Below are positions 19,719 to 28,973 of a stretch of 64,000 nucleotides of DNA, piece by piece. The DNA lies in the NCBI GenBank assembly GCA_965220045.1, contig OZ244803.1, positions 1,364,001 through 1,428,000 of the forward strand. The letters run 5' to 3'. The notes beneath the pieces are model-generated. The model did not search any database, was not told the DNA's origin, and was given only the letters and a program-made list of their open reading frames with translations. Numbering within the stretch: the stretch's first letter is position 1; every line of letters starts with the position of its first letter. A program made the translations under genes and the position numbers. The stretch comes from VXOZ01 sp965220045 (GTDB taxonomy: Bacteria > Chloroflexota > UBA11872 > VXOZ01).

Positions 19719-20729
19719 ATGCGGATGCCACCCATTCGGGACGACCTGCCGGACGCCAGCTATGCCGACGCCGTCTTCATGGTCGTTCCTCTGCGCACGG
19801 CGATAGTGACCGGCTTCGTGGCTGGCGCGATTGTACCGTGTCTTCCATTCGCTATCCTCATCTTTGCCGGCCTCTTTGGGACGTTTCTTCTCAACCGCGG
19901 CACGATCGACTTGACGACGTCGTATGTGGTCGCGCCGGGTAGCGCGGAGGCGGCGGCGCGGGTTCTTACGCTCTTTTTCTTGTTTAGCAGCGTTCTGGGA
20001 GCCGTTATGGGGGCGGTGCGCCGCTGGAGCGTGCAACGCGGTGTGACGTGGTCTTTGCTGGTTGGTTTTCACTTCTCATCCCATCCCGGCCCGCAAACGG
20101 TACTTGCCCTCATATTTGTGCCTTCGCTCATCGCCACGTCCCTTCATCTATTGAGCCTCGAAGTCAGCTATCTTGTCAGCATTGCTCCGGTGCTGTTCTT
20201 CATGTTCCCCTTTTGGACGCTTTCAGGTTTCGTATACGAGACGGTATGGGAACCCATCGTCTTCTTGATCCTGCAAATTGCCGTAGGTAAGCCCATGACG
20301 TGGCTTAGACGTGAAGCTGCCCTTGTTCACCTCCTGAAAGACGACTCCGAGCTCGTTGTTTGCCGTCTCTATACCGTCCGCATTGATCCTGAAACCGGTG
20401 TGGCGTATGTACGCGGTGACTTCCGCACGCCGGACCACTATCGACGGGTGAGAGAAATCGGCCAACGCGTAATCGGCGTAAACGCAGTGGAGGCAGAGGG
20501 TCTGACTCTCCTTGAAAGAGAACAATTGCGGACGGCCGCGGAGTCGGATAGACTGAGTAGCGCTGGTAAAGACCAGGAAGTCGCGTCGGCCCGAGAAAGG
20601 GTGGTGGGGTTGGCAGGAATGGTGCCGCATCGCAAAATGCTGCGGGTGGGGCTCAGCCTCTGGCAGGCTCTTGTAGGCACCGCTCCCCGCACGAGCCGCA
20701 ATGGGGGGCACGATTCCAAGGAGGGATAG
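19719..20729 (+). CDS. Membrane protein with BON-like C-terminal region (copy 1)
   Basis: I do not recognise the family. The N-terminal ~190 residues contain about four hydrophobic segments (AIVTGFVAGAIVPCLPFAIL; RVLTLFFLFSSVLGAVMGAV; a long stretch near 125-185). Residues ~215-265 (VRIDPETGVAYVRGDF, then RRVREIGQRVIGVNAVEAEG) follow the pattern of a BON domain, a phospholipid-associated fold. A ~70-residue tail follows that is absent from copy 2. The ATG at 19719 has GGAGG upstream. It is paralogous over most of its length to the next gene, three bases downstream; shared strings include RRWSV, SSHPGP and YSxxREAAL-like segments. A role at the membrane surface is inferred only. Confidence 0.75.
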   Translation: MRMPPIRDDLPDASYADAVFMVVPLRTAIVTGFVAGAIVPCLPFAILIFAGLFGTFLLNRGTIDLTTSYVVAPGSAEAAARVLTLFFLFSSVLGAVMGAVRRWSVQRGVTWSLLVGFHFSSHPGPQTVLALIFVPSLIATSLHLLSLEVSYLVSIAPVLFFMFPFWTLSGFVYETVWEPIVFLILQIAVGKPMTWLRREAALVHLLKDDSELVVCRLYTVRIDPETGVAYVRGDFRTPDHYRRVREIGQRVIGVNAVEAEGLTLLEREQLRTAAESDRLSSAGKDQEVASARERVVGLAGMVPHRKMLRVGLSLWQALVGTAPRTSRNGGHDSKEG

Positions 20730-20732
20730 ACT

Positions 20733-21596
20733 GTGTTAAGTCAAAACCCGATGGCCCCGGTGGGCAGTCCGTTGTCGCCACAGTTGCCGAGCGATCTGCC
20801 TGATACGCTTGATTCAGACACCGTTCTCACTGTCGTCGATGTGCGCACCGTATTGGTGTTTGGCTTTGCTGCCGGCGCGCTGGTGCCGTGTATTCCCCTT
20901 GTGGTATTGGGATCCGTTGGAGTAGTCGCTACTATCCTCTTTAATCGCGGCACGATAGGCTTCACGGCTTTCTCCCCGTCTGCAAGCGGCGTCACGCCGC
21001 TGGCTGTAGTCACACTCTTGTTTGTTGTGCTAAGCAGTGGTGCCTTGGGCGCCCTCATGGGCGCGGTACGCCGCTGGAGCGTGCGTCGGGAGATATCCTG
21101 GAATTTGCTGGTCGGACACTATTTCTCGTCGCATCCGGGCCCGCATTCGGTCATAGCTCTTGCTGTGGTACCCCTTTTGGCTGCGGCTACTCTGCACGCA
21201 GTGAGCGTCGCTGCCGGGTACAGTCTAAGCTTTGCCCCGATATTCTTCCTTATATTTCCGCCCGCCTGGATTCTGTCCGGGTTGATATTCGAATCGGCAT
21301 GGGAAGCTCTTGTCATTCCTATGTTGCGTTCTACTGCAGGTGAATCGATGAGGTGGCTAGCGCGCGAGGCTGCGCTCTTTCGCTTGTTGAAGGATGATTC
21401 CTACCTCTTCGAATGCCGCCTGCATGCCGTGCGCATTGATGCGGCAACAGGTGTGGCGCACGTTCAGGGCGAATTCCCCACGCCTGACCACTTGCGCCGC
21501 GTCCGGGAAATAGGCTTGCGGGTTATCGGTGTGACGGAGGTTGACGTAATCAGAGAACCTCACACACAGACAGAGCGCTTGCCAATCAGAACGTAG
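20733..21596 (+). CDS. Membrane protein with BON-like C-terminal region (copy 2)
   Basis: Tandem paralogue of the preceding gene: same order of hydrophobic segments (VLVFGFAAGALVPCIPLVVL; SSGALGALMGAVRRWSV) and the same C-terminal BON-like segment (VRIDAATGVAHVQGEF, RRVREIGLRVIGVTEVDV). It is shorter (287 residues) because it lacks the tail. The GTG start at 20733 lies 3 bp after the previous stop, with AAGGAGGG as a strong ribosome-binding site inside the previous gene, so translation is coupled. A lipoprotein gene follows within 72 bp. The function is unknown. Confidence 0.75.
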   Translation: MLSQNPMAPVGSPLSPQLPSDLPDTLDSDTVLTVVDVRTVLVFGFAAGALVPCIPLVVLGSVGVVATILFNRGTIGFTAFSPSASGVTPLAVVTLLFVVLSSGALGALMGAVRRWSVRREISWNLLVGHYFSSHPGPHSVIALAVVPLLAAATLHAVSVAAGYSLSFAPIFFLIFPPAWILSGLIFESAWEALVIPMLRSTAGESMRWLAREAALFRLLKDDSYLFECRLHAVRIDAATGVAHVQGEFPTPDHLRRVREIGLRVIGVTEVDVIREPHTQTERLPIRT

Positions 21597-21667
21597 GGTC
21601 TATGGACGCTCGAGAAACGGATACTGATAGGCTTGGATACTTGGATTCCATCAATCAAGTCAAGCCA

Positions 21668-22996
21668 ATGACCCGCCGCCAGTTGCTCAGCACTGTCCTG
21701 GTTGGCGCTCAGGTTCTGCTCTTAAGCTGTGGCGGCGACGACAGTGAATCACCCTCTCAGAGCGAGCCACAATCTCGCCAGGGAAGCGTGGCGGTCCCGG
21801 TTGAGGAGACGCGAAATCTTACGCTTGCCGTTCTCGACAATCCTCTAGCGATCACGCCCGGCCAGAGGGCCATAGATGCTTGGACACAGGGCAATATCTC
21901 CGGCGCGCCCCAGGGGACGGCCCTGCAGCTAATCAAAGTTCCGCGGCCGGGCGGCATCAGGGAGTTCCTGGGAGCGCAAGCGGCAAGCGGAGTGCCTCTG
22001 GATCTCATCTGGCTCCCGCACGGAGAGGACATTCCCGGCTTGTTCAAGTCCGGGCTGCTGGCCCCGCTTGACCGCTGGCTGGAAGTAGATCAGTCAGCGC
22101 CGCTCGAGGCCTTTGTCGAAGAAGCCCGCCACTTAGTGCGCTTGCGTGCACGGACGTTTGCGTTGCCGCTGGCTATCGCCCCGGTCGTGCTCGCGCATAA
22201 TTCATCTCGTTTTGAGAGCGCAAATTTGGCGGCGCCCACCAGCGACTGGAGTTGGATTGACTTTATCGAGGCAGGCAAGAGCCTGACGGAAGACATCAAC
22301 GGCGACGGCTCACCCGACCGCTGGGGCTTCATGGCGCCCGGCCACTTCCCGGAGTGGCTGGTGTTTCTGCAGCAAGAGGACGTTATAGTTGCAGACCTCG
22401 ATTCCGGTCAGATCGGCATGGATGGCCCGGCGAGCATCCGTGCCCTCACCGCTTGGGACGAACTGGGAAGAGTGCACGGCATCCTTCCCTATGGGCCAAA
22501 CACTACGGTGGCAAGACTGCAGGGCCTAAATGACTTCCTGCAAAGAGGCATGCAGTTTACCTACTCTTTCAACCTTATGCCCCAGCGATGGAGACATGTC
22601 ACACCACTACCCACCGGAGCGCGGAGCTCTGCTCCCCTTGCTCTTGCGGAAGCGCTGGCCGTTCCGGCTGCGGCCCAAGGCGAGGACGTCTACGAGGCTC
22701 TGGTACCACTGGCGCACTGGATCGGCGAGCGTCGCGCCATGCCCGCAACAACCGCTGGCTGGCAATATATCAGCCGCCCGGATCGAGACCACTTTGACCT
22801 GGTCTTCCCGGAGTCGACGCAGGAGACTTTGTTACAGGCACTGAACAACGCCAAGGCTTCCCACGTAGCCAGCAGCCCGGAACTGTCACAGGGGCTCTTC
22901 AATATCGTCACGTATCGCTTAGCACGGGACGAAGTGAGCATCGAACAAGCAATCGAGCAAGCGCAGAACTGGCTGCAGAGCTACGTCAACGCGTAA
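21668..22996 (+). CDS. Extracellular solute-binding lipoprotein (paralogue A)
   Basis: ABC-type substrate-binding protein of the family-1 (sugar-binding-like) kind. The N-terminus MTRRQLLSTVLVGAQVLLLSC combines a twin-arginine-like start with a lipobox cysteine, so it should be a membrane-anchored lipoprotein. Mid-protein motifs (DLIWLPHGEDIPGLFKSGLL, LAPLDRWLE, DRWGFMAPG) match the family. I prefer the ATG at 21668 to the one at 21602, since the signal peptide starts there; neither has a strong ribosome-binding site. It is clearly paralogous to the protein at 24642 along its full length. No permease or ATPase gene is nearby, so the transporter partner is unknown. Confidence 0.85.
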   Translation: MTRRQLLSTVLVGAQVLLLSCGGDDSESPSQSEPQSRQGSVAVPVEETRNLTLAVLDNPLAITPGQRAIDAWTQGNISGAPQGTALQLIKVPRPGGIREFLGAQAASGVPLDLIWLPHGEDIPGLFKSGLLAPLDRWLEVDQSAPLEAFVEEARHLVRLRARTFALPLAIAPVVLAHNSSRFESANLAAPTSDWSWIDFIEAGKSLTEDINGDGSPDRWGFMAPGHFPEWLVFLQQEDVIVADLDSGQIGMDGPASIRALTAWDELGRVHGILPYGPNTTVARLQGLNDFLQRGMQFTYSFNLMPQRWRHVTPLPTGARSSAPLALAEALAVPAAAQGEDVYEALVPLAHWIGERRAMPATTAGWQYISRPDRDHFDLVFPESTQETLLQALNNAKASHVASSPELSQGLFNIVTYRLARDEVSIEQAIEQAQNWLQSYVNA

Positions 22997-23203
22997 ACCG
23001 TAGGCGTGTTTCTACTCTAGTTCTCGCGCATTGCAGCAACTGCTGCCGAGAAGTATAGTGTCGGCTACCGTATGCGGAGGGATCGCCGCGCATCGATCTG
23101 AGTAGAGTGAAGTCCACACGCGTGCTCCGACTTGAGTGAACTCGCCGCCGGCTACTCTGCGATTGCAGGTGCAATCTTCCAAGATGGTGTGAATAGACAT
23201 AAA

Positions 23204-23231
23204 GACGCCTGCTGCATTTTCAGCAGGCGTC
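23204..23231 (-). terminator. Intrinsic terminator of the pspA operon
   Basis: An 11-bp perfect stem GACGCCTGCTG (23204-23214) and CAGCAGGCGTC (23221-23231) with a 6-nt loop. Read on the minus strand, TTTATGTC follows the stem. It lies 41 bp beyond the stop of the pspA-associated gene. Confidence 0.65.
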
Positions 23232-23272
23232 AAATTCGTGTCTAGACGTGGTATCTGTCCGTCTTGCAGAAC

Positions 23273-23560
23273 CTATCCCGAACGGCCGGGAATAAAGCCC
23301 TCCTCACCGAGTAGCTTCTGGGCCTCTTCCAAAGTCTCATCCGGCGGCGGCAGGATTACGTCCGACGGCACGATTTCATCATCCGCAAGGGCGGTCCCTT
23401 GCTGGGTAACGAGATCATGCATCTGCTGAAGCAATTCTCGGAATGCCCCGTCGTCAGAGCCTGACACGGCGGCTTCAATCGCGTCATCAAAGCGCTGCAA
23501 ATCGGTTGCGACGGCGTCATCGAGGCGGTACTGTCCCACAGTTGCAATGCGGACTATCAT
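23273..23560 (-). CDS. PspA-associated protein (PspAA-like)
   Basis: A 95-residue acidic protein with the start MIVRIATVGQYRLDD typical of the small PspAA family that accompanies PspA in actinobacteria, Chloroflexota and archaea. It probably binds PspA. Its ATG overlaps the pspA stop by four bases (ATGA), showing translational coupling. A strong terminator follows. Confidence 0.75.
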   Translation of the reverse strand: MIVRIATVGQYRLDDAVATDLQRFDDAIEAAVSGSDDGAFRELLQQMHDLVTQQGTALADDEIVPSDVILPPPDETLEEAQKLLGEEGFIPGRSG

Positions 23561-24288
23561 GAGCGGTCCTCCAACTGCTTCTTGTCCTTATCCTCGAGCT
23601 GTCGCTTGAGCATTGCCAGCTCTTCATCCACGCCACCCTCGGCACTGAGCTTGTTCAATTCGCGCTCGACAAGGTCGGAACTGGCACCGGTAGAGTCTTC
23701 CAGCACGCCGGTATCCACAAGCTCATCAATCGCCAGCGAGCGTGCCTGCAGAGATTCCGTGCGTTCTTCCGCCCGTTCGACGAGCAGAGAAACATCCGCC
23801 ATCTCTTCCGAAAGACCCGAAACCGTCTCGCTTATCCTCGTCTGCGCCTCGGCCGCGCTGTACTGGGCCTTGATGACTTCCTTGCGCGTACGGAAATTCT
23901 CAACCTTTGCCGCCAGCTTCTGCTCGGTAAGCGCAAGTCGTTCTTGATCGTGCTCCAGAGCTTGGATTTGCTGCCGCAGCCCATCCGCCTGCGTAACGAC
24001 AAGTTGCTTGCGTTGCAGCGCAATGCGGGCCAAGTCTTCGCGTCCTGCCTGAATGGCGCGCTGGGCCTGGTCCGAAAGCTTCGCCTCGTTGCTTTCCAGC
24101 TTCGCCGCCTGCATTTCCAATCGCCGCTTGGACGTAACCACCTCTACAATGCCGCGCTTGACTTTGTGCAATTGCTCGAGCTGGCGTTCATATGCGTAGT
24201 CAAGCGTCTCCGCCGGGTCTTCACTACGGTCCAGCAGCGCGTTAATCTTGGCGCTGAGCACAGCACCCATCCGCGAAAAGACACCCAT
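23557..24288 (-). CDS. pspA: Phage-shock protein A / IM30 family
   Basis: Coiled-coil ESCRT-III-like peripheral membrane protein that protects the cytoplasmic membrane under stress. The start MGVFSRMGAVLSAKINALLDR is the membrane-inserting amphipathic helix, followed by EDPAETLDYAYERQLEQL and ~150 residues of coiled coil. The 243-residue length is normal. GGAGGA lies directly upstream of the ATG. It forms a two-gene operon with the 95-residue protein. The pair is transcribed against both flanking lipoprotein genes, so it splits the two paralogous solute-binding genes. Confidence 0.9.
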   Translation of the reverse strand: MGVFSRMGAVLSAKINALLDRSEDPAETLDYAYERQLEQLHKVKRGIVEVVTSKRRLEMQAAKLESNEAKLSDQAQRAIQAGREDLARIALQRKQLVVTQADGLRQQIQALEHDQERLALTEQKLAAKVENFRTRKEVIKAQYSAAEAQTRISETVSGLSEEMADVSLLVERAEERTESLQARSLAIDELVDTGVLEDSTGASSDLVERELNKLSAEGGVDEELAMLKRQLEDKDKKQLEDRS

Positions 24289-24641
24289 TCACATTCCTCC
24301 GGTTAAACGACCGCTCGAATCCGCATTAAGGAATACTGACATTAGTCCAAGTATCCCACAGAGATTTCGCTTGGTCAAACTATTTCAGCGTCGATTTTCG
24401 CGCTCCAAGATTACTCTAACGAACGGCACGCACAGATAGTGGGAGGTCTACGCTTGACATTTACATAAGTGTGCAGTAAGCTGAGCGTACTGCACAAACT
24501 CGAAGACGGCGTGCCGATCATTAAGCTGGACAGCTAAGGTACCTAAGGGAGTGATCGGCGTGCGGATGATTGGCAATTCACAGACTCTCAATAGGGTGGT
24601 TGTACTCGTTGTATAGCAAAGGGCTGACTGGAGCACGAAAT
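24289..24641 (+). promoter_or_regulatory. Promoter region and structured leader before the second solute-binding gene
   Basis: The 353-bp gap holds a TTGACA at 24454-24459 with a weak downstream -10. It also holds a 7-bp stem GTGCAGT (24471-24477)/ACTGCAC (24489-24495) and an 8-bp stem GCCGATCA (24513-24520)/TGATCGGC (24552-24559). The second stem encloses a palindrome AGGTACCT and an AGCT-GGAC-AGCT hairpin. The layout (promoter, hairpin, long-range stem, then the gene) suggests a regulatory leader RNA. It matches no riboswitch I know. Confidence 0.4.
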
Positions 24642-26027
24642 ATGACACGACGCAAATGGCTAACGATTGCGGCTAGCGCCGGTGTAGCATTGCTCGTAGC
24701 GAGTTGCGGTGGTGATGATGATGGCGAGCAGACTTCGCGGCCGGAGCCGAGTCCCCGTGCGGCAGACACTATAGAGACCGCCAAGGAGCCGCGGGAGTAT
24801 ACACTGGCATATTTGGAACACCCTTTCATACGGAATCCCCCCAAGCCTAGCATCCTTGGCCGGGAAGTAGTATCGGGGTGGAACAGTGGCGGTTTGCCGG
24901 GCGCGCCCGAGAATTCGACGCTAGAGTTCGTCGCAATACCCGGGAAAACCGATGAAAACAACAGTTATCTGGGTGCCACGTCTGTAATCGAGTACCTGAA
25001 TACGGCGGCGGCAGGCGGGGTATCCGCAGCGGATGTGGTCTGGCTTCCTTCTTATGCACAAATCATGGAGATGCTTAGATCCAGGTTTTTCCTGCCGCTT
25101 GATCGCTGGTTGCAAGGAGATAAGCAGAATCCGCTGGAGGCATTTTCAGCGGAGGCCATGCGCCTCGTGCGATATAGGGGCCAGACCCTCGGTTTGCCTA
25201 TTGCGGTCGCTCCCGGCGTCCTGGGTTACGACGCCGATCGCTTTCAACGTGCCAACGTGGCCGCGCCTGCTACCGAATGGACTTGGTCGGAATTCATCGA
25301 GGCGGGCCAGCGCCTGACTTTGGGCGCAAATGAAGACGGCAAGCCGGAACAGTGGGGCCTTTCGGCGAATTGGGACTTCCCAGACTGGCTGCCATTCCTG
25401 CTACAAGAGGGCGGTGAAATCGTAGACTTGGATTCAGGCGTAATTCGTCTGGAAGGACCAGCCGCCATACACGCGCTCACGGCCTGGGATGAAATGGGTA
25501 GAGAGTATGGCATCTACCCGTACGGGTCGGAGGTTACGGATGCGGATTTGCGGGGCTACGAGGATGTTGTTCCGAGTGCCATGCGCTTTTCGCGGTTTAA
25601 TAAGCATCCGTGGGGCTATTGGCCCGACTATGCATCAATGCCGCAAGGATCAAAGAAAGCTACGCCGCTGTTGCTGGAGGAAGTGCTGGCGGTGCCGGCC
25701 GCTGCAGCCGGGGACGACGCGTATGAAGCGCTAATTCCTCTCGCTCATTGGATTGGCGAACGCCGGGTCTTGCCTGCTGTGACCGCCGGTTGGCAATACC
25801 TAGAGAAACCGGATTCAGGCCATTTCGACTTGATACTCTCAGAAGCAATGCGAGAGACCGCATCGCAGAGCTTGCCCAATTCAAAAGCGTCCCATGCGGC
25901 AAGTAGCTCCTCGATTTCGTATCACCTTTTCCACCAAGTCACGCTGCCGCTGGCCCGTGGCGAGGTAGTCATCGAACAGGCGATCGATCAGGCGGTCATT
26001 TGGCTTCAAAGCTATCTAGCTGAATAA
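24642..26027 (+). CDS. Extracellular solute-binding lipoprotein (paralogue B)
   Basis: Paralogue of the protein at 21668. The start MTRRKWLTIAASAGVALLVASC has a twin-arginine-like n-region and lipobox cysteine. Shared signatures include LPLDRWLQ, VAPGVLGYDADRF, and DLDSG followed by a GPAAIHALTAWDEMG segment near the middle. The ATG at 24642 is chosen because GGAG is 8 bases upstream and the signal peptide begins there; an in-frame start at 24570 adds residues without secretory character. No permease genes adjoin. A perfect 15-bp terminator follows 9 bp after the stop. The substrate is unknown; the family usually binds sugars or oligosaccharides. Confidence 0.85.
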   Translation: MTRRKWLTIAASAGVALLVASCGGDDDGEQTSRPEPSPRAADTIETAKEPREYTLAYLEHPFIRNPPKPSILGREVVSGWNSGGLPGAPENSTLEFVAIPGKTDENNSYLGATSVIEYLNTAAAGGVSAADVVWLPSYAQIMEMLRSRFFLPLDRWLQGDKQNPLEAFSAEAMRLVRYRGQTLGLPIAVAPGVLGYDADRFQRANVAAPATEWTWSEFIEAGQRLTLGANEDGKPEQWGLSANWDFPDWLPFLLQEGGEIVDLDSGVIRLEGPAAIHALTAWDEMGREYGIYPYGSEVTDADLRGYEDVVPSAMRFSRFNKHPWGYWPDYASMPQGSKKATPLLLEEVLAVPAAAAGDDAYEALIPLAHWIGERRVLPAVTAGWQYLEKPDSGHFDLILSEAMRETASQSLPNSKASHAASSSSISYHLFHQVTLPLARGEVVIEQAIDQAVIWLQSYLAE

Positions 26028-26035
26028 AAACCAGT

Positions 26036-26071
26036 AATAAGTTCCGAGAAGATACATTCTCGGAACTTATT
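26036..26071 (+). terminator. Terminator after the second solute-binding gene
   Basis: A perfect 15-bp stem AATAAGTTCCGAGAA (26036-26050) with TTCTCGGAACTTATT (26057-26071) and loop GATACA. The A/T base of the stem supplies A before and T after, so it could work in both directions. Confidence 0.75.
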
Positions 26072-26388
26072 GAGTTTGCGGCGGTTAGCGCTCTCTTCTC
26101 CGTAGTGCTGTTGCCTGGGGAGGTGTGCACTCTGCGCGCCAAGCCTTCCCGTGCCCTGATACAGGGAAGTAGAGGCTAATCCCAGTGCCGCATCGATAGT
26201 AGCGCGGGGGCTTGTCCCCCGCCAGAGTTCGGCGAAACTGCGCACCACGTCGGCAGTACGGGGAGTATCACCACCGTTGCCGCGTAGGGACACGGGCGCA
26301 CGAGCAAGTGAGCCTCAACAGGCGCAGGTTACAAACCGGCGCTCCCGGAGGCGAAGAGGCATAGCGTACACTGATAGGTGCAGACCCC
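26072..26388. other. Intergenic stretch, nothing recognised
   Basis: About 317 bp between a terminator and the 3' end of the convergent C45 gene. I see no convincing reading frame, RNA or repeat here. Confidence 0.4.
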
Positions 26389-27453
26389 TCACAACGTGTA
26401 CGTGGTGTACCCATTCTCACACGGATTGCCGTAGCTCACGTGAAGCCGTCCCTGAAGGGGCTCCATCACGTATGAAGCCACCGTCTCTATGCTCTCCGGC
26501 GTGCCGTCGTTATGTCTACAAATGCTGTGGGGATGGCCGGCATGATCCGACATCATCTGCATCACATCGCTAGCCGAAGCGAGGTCAACGCTGGCAACAA
26601 GCTGGTCCGCCCGCGCGCAGCGCGGCTCTGAATCCGGCAGTTGACTGCGGAAGGTGTCAAACTCCTCGAGTTCAGGCGAACGGATATTGTTGGTATGCGC
26701 AAGTGTACCCTCAGTGGCCTCGATCACGCCCAGGCCGTGGGGGGCCGCAATCTCGGCATCCACCAGGCGGTTCTCGCCATCAACCATCAGGTAATTGCCA
26801 GCGGATGAAAACGCCGTCTGTTGCATTATGTCAAGAACTTCCGCCAGATTGCGGCATTCGAGAATGCGTCGCTTGAGAGGGTAATGCGAGACCCCAACCC
26901 GCCAGCCTTCGGTGTAGAGCTGGTTCTGGACGAAGGCGACGCCATGCTCATTGAAGCCCGGATACCCTATTACGCCCGCCCACGTGAACATGATGAATGC
27001 CGGTTTCTCCTCCGGCGCCACTCGCAAGACCACGCCTACGTCTTTCATCCAGTCCCCAACGTCCTGGTTTTGGGCGATGATTGTGCTTTCGTTGTCCGTA
27101 CGGCTCGTCAGGAAGCCGAGCGAACTGCAGCCGTCGGTCAACCCGGCGTTACCCAGGGTCAGTTCGGTGCGCACGTTGAGCAGTACCACTTCAGCAAACG
27201 CGACGTTTGCTCCTTCCGCAATGCCTTCCATCTCTTCAATTGCATCAGGGATGAAGCCCCGAATCGAGGGCACGAACGACTCCGCCCGCGCGCGTAGTGT
27301 TGCGGGGTCCTGGTTCTTAGCATCGCCAATAGTCTGATACGAATACTCGAGAAAGGTGCGGATCTGTTCCCGGCAGGCCTCCCCGTGCTGGCGGCCTACC
27401 TCGAACGATGAGCCGCTGATTTCGAAGAAAGGATACGCCTCAGCTTGCCCCAT
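26389..27453 (-). CDS. C45 family autoproteolytic acyltransferase/hydrolase
   Basis: Ntn-hydrolase of the acyl-CoA:6-aminopenicillanate acyltransferase (peptidase C45) family. In family members the chain cleaves itself and frees an N-terminal cysteine nucleophile. The candidate is C109 in LTDGCSSLGF, followed by the family's AQNQDVGDW and VGYPGFNEHGVAF-like segments (here WAGVIGYPGFNEHGV) and HTNNI. I use the ATG at 27453, which lies 8 bases after AAGGAG; a GTG at 27462 would abut that site. Substrates in this family range from penicillins to N-acyl amino acids and peptides; this one cannot be predicted. It is a lone gene, convergent with the lipoprotein gene. Confidence 0.85.
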   Translation of the reverse strand: MGQAEAYPFFEISGSSFEVGRQHGEACREQIRTFLEYSYQTIGDAKNQDPATLRARAESFVPSIRGFIPDAIEEMEGIAEGANVAFAEVVLLNVRTELTLGNAGLTDGCSSLGFLTSRTDNESTIIAQNQDVGDWMKDVGVVLRVAPEEKPAFIMFTWAGVIGYPGFNEHGVAFVQNQLYTEGWRVGVSHYPLKRRILECRNLAEVLDIMQQTAFSSAGNYLMVDGENRLVDAEIAAPHGLGVIEATEGTLAHTNNIRSPELEEFDTFRSQLPDSEPRCARADQLVASVDLASASDVMQMMSDHAGHPHSICRHNDGTPESIETVASYVMEPLQGRLHVSYGNPCENGYTTYTL

Positions 27454-27796
27454 GAATGCCACTCCTTCAGGTTATGTAAAGGTCGTTTGCTCCCAGTTGG
27501 CCTTGTCCAACGTTTGCAGTCCACTGCCATCGTACGCCGAGAATTGCCCGGCGACAAGCATTCGCTTTGGCTGTGCTGCCCTGGCACAATGGCACCTACG
27601 AATACGGCCAAATCTGACGCAGTGACGCTATCAGGAGTCTGCCCTCCGCCAAACCGGAGCAAGACCGACTCCTAGTCTTTGCGTCGAGAGACTTCAAGAA
27701 TTGGCGTTTGAGCCTTGAACGAGAGGACTGCCCCTACGTGCTGTAGATTCAGGTGTCACCAATCCCCATCGTGCCAAGAAAACAGGTGGTGAATCC
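27454..27796. other. Divergent intergenic region
   Basis: 343 bp between the divergent C45 and dehydrogenase genes. Promoters for both must lie here, but I cannot pick convincing boxes, and there are no repeats or RNA genes. Confidence 0.35.
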
Positions 27797-28810
27797 ATGG
27801 AATCCATCGACATTTTCTTCCTTGCCAAGGACGCGGTTGCCATTCAGACGCAACCGGTACCCGATGTGAAGGCGGGTGAAATCCTGGTCCGTTTGCAATA
27901 TTCCCTAATCAGCACCGGTACCGAATGCATCTGCCTGCAACGCAACTTCGCGCCCGGCACACATTGGGACAAGTGGGTGCAGTATCCCTATCGGCCGGGG
28001 TACAGTGCCGCTGGAGTAGTGATGAAGGCCGCTGACGATGTGGTGGACGTGTCCGTTGGCGACCGGGTCGCCATTCCCGTCAAACATGGGCAATATGCGG
28101 TTCTTGATGCCGATCGGGCGGTCAAAGTGCCGGATGGAGTCTCGGATGAGGCAGCCGCCTGGTTTAACCTGTCCTGCATTGCGCAGAATGCCGTGCGGAG
28201 GGCAGAGCACCGGCTTGGAGATGATGTCGTAATCATAGGCGCCGGCCTATTGGGCCAGCTAGTGGCGCAATACGTCCGGTTGATTGGCGCCAATCGCGTC
28301 ATCGTTATCGACACGGCGCCTGTACGACTGGCTATGGCCGCAGCGCATGGAGCAACGCACACCTTGTCTGTTGTCTCTGCCGATGCCGTAGATGCAGTGG
28401 CATCTCTAACTGCGGGTAGAATGGCAGACGTCGTCTACGACATTACCGGTAACGCGGCAGTCTTGCCTACGGCCCTGCCGTTGGCGCGGCGGTTTGGGAA
28501 AGTGCTCCTACTCGGCGACACCGGGACGCCGTCTGACCAGAGGCTCACCGGTGACGTCATTCGGCGCGGGATCAATATCGTCGGCGCCCACAGCACGAAT
28601 CCGCCGCCAAGCGCGAGCGACTATGCCCACTGGACCCACAAACACATGACGAAGCTCTTCTTCACCTACCTGGAGCGCGGTGACATGCACGTTGAAGACC
28701 TTGTCACCCACCGCTATAGTCCTCGCCGGGCCGTCAAGGCGTACGGCATGCTGACGAAGGACCGCTCCGAAGCTATGGGTGTGCTCTTCGATTGGACGAG
28801 CCTGGACTGA
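27797..28810 (+). CDS. MDR-family zinc-type alcohol dehydrogenase-like protein
   Basis: Medium-chain dehydrogenase/reductase with a GroES-like N-terminal half (EILVRLQYSLISTGTE, RPGYSAAGVV, VGDRVAI) and a Rossmann half with dinucleotide motif VIIGAGLLGQL. The STGTE segment is characteristic of the subfamily acting on sugar- or chlorin-type substrates that lacks the structural zinc cysteines, and I see no CxxCxxC loop here. It probably oxidises a hydroxyl using NAD(P). The ATG at 27797 follows AGGTGGTG. It is a single gene with no pathway neighbours to identify its substrate. Confidence 0.8.
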   Translation: MESIDIFFLAKDAVAIQTQPVPDVKAGEILVRLQYSLISTGTECICLQRNFAPGTHWDKWVQYPYRPGYSAAGVVMKAADDVVDVSVGDRVAIPVKHGQYAVLDADRAVKVPDGVSDEAAAWFNLSCIAQNAVRRAEHRLGDDVVIIGAGLLGQLVAQYVRLIGANRVIVIDTAPVRLAMAAAHGATHTLSVVSADAVDAVASLTAGRMADVVYDITGNAAVLPTALPLARRFGKVLLLGDTGTPSDQRLTGDVIRRGINIVGAHSTNPPPSASDYAHWTHKHMTKLFFTYLERGDMHVEDLVTHRYSPRRAVKAYGMLTKDRSEAMGVLFDWTSLD

Positions 28811-28973
28811 GTAATTTCCAGCCATCAGAACAATGAGAGTCACCTCATCCTCTGTACTCTGCACGCAGGCTCTTCTCACGTCGATTGGACCCCAACGGCA
28901 AAGGTCTTCCATCCTCTCTCCGCAGCAAGTGAGCACACTGTGTGCATAGTGCCGCCCGCAGGGCGCACCGGCT

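Noticed and set aside
23123..23150. Second HAIR site near CTTGAGTGAACTC
   Set aside because: The half-sites are separated by only two bases instead of seven, so the geometry is wrong.
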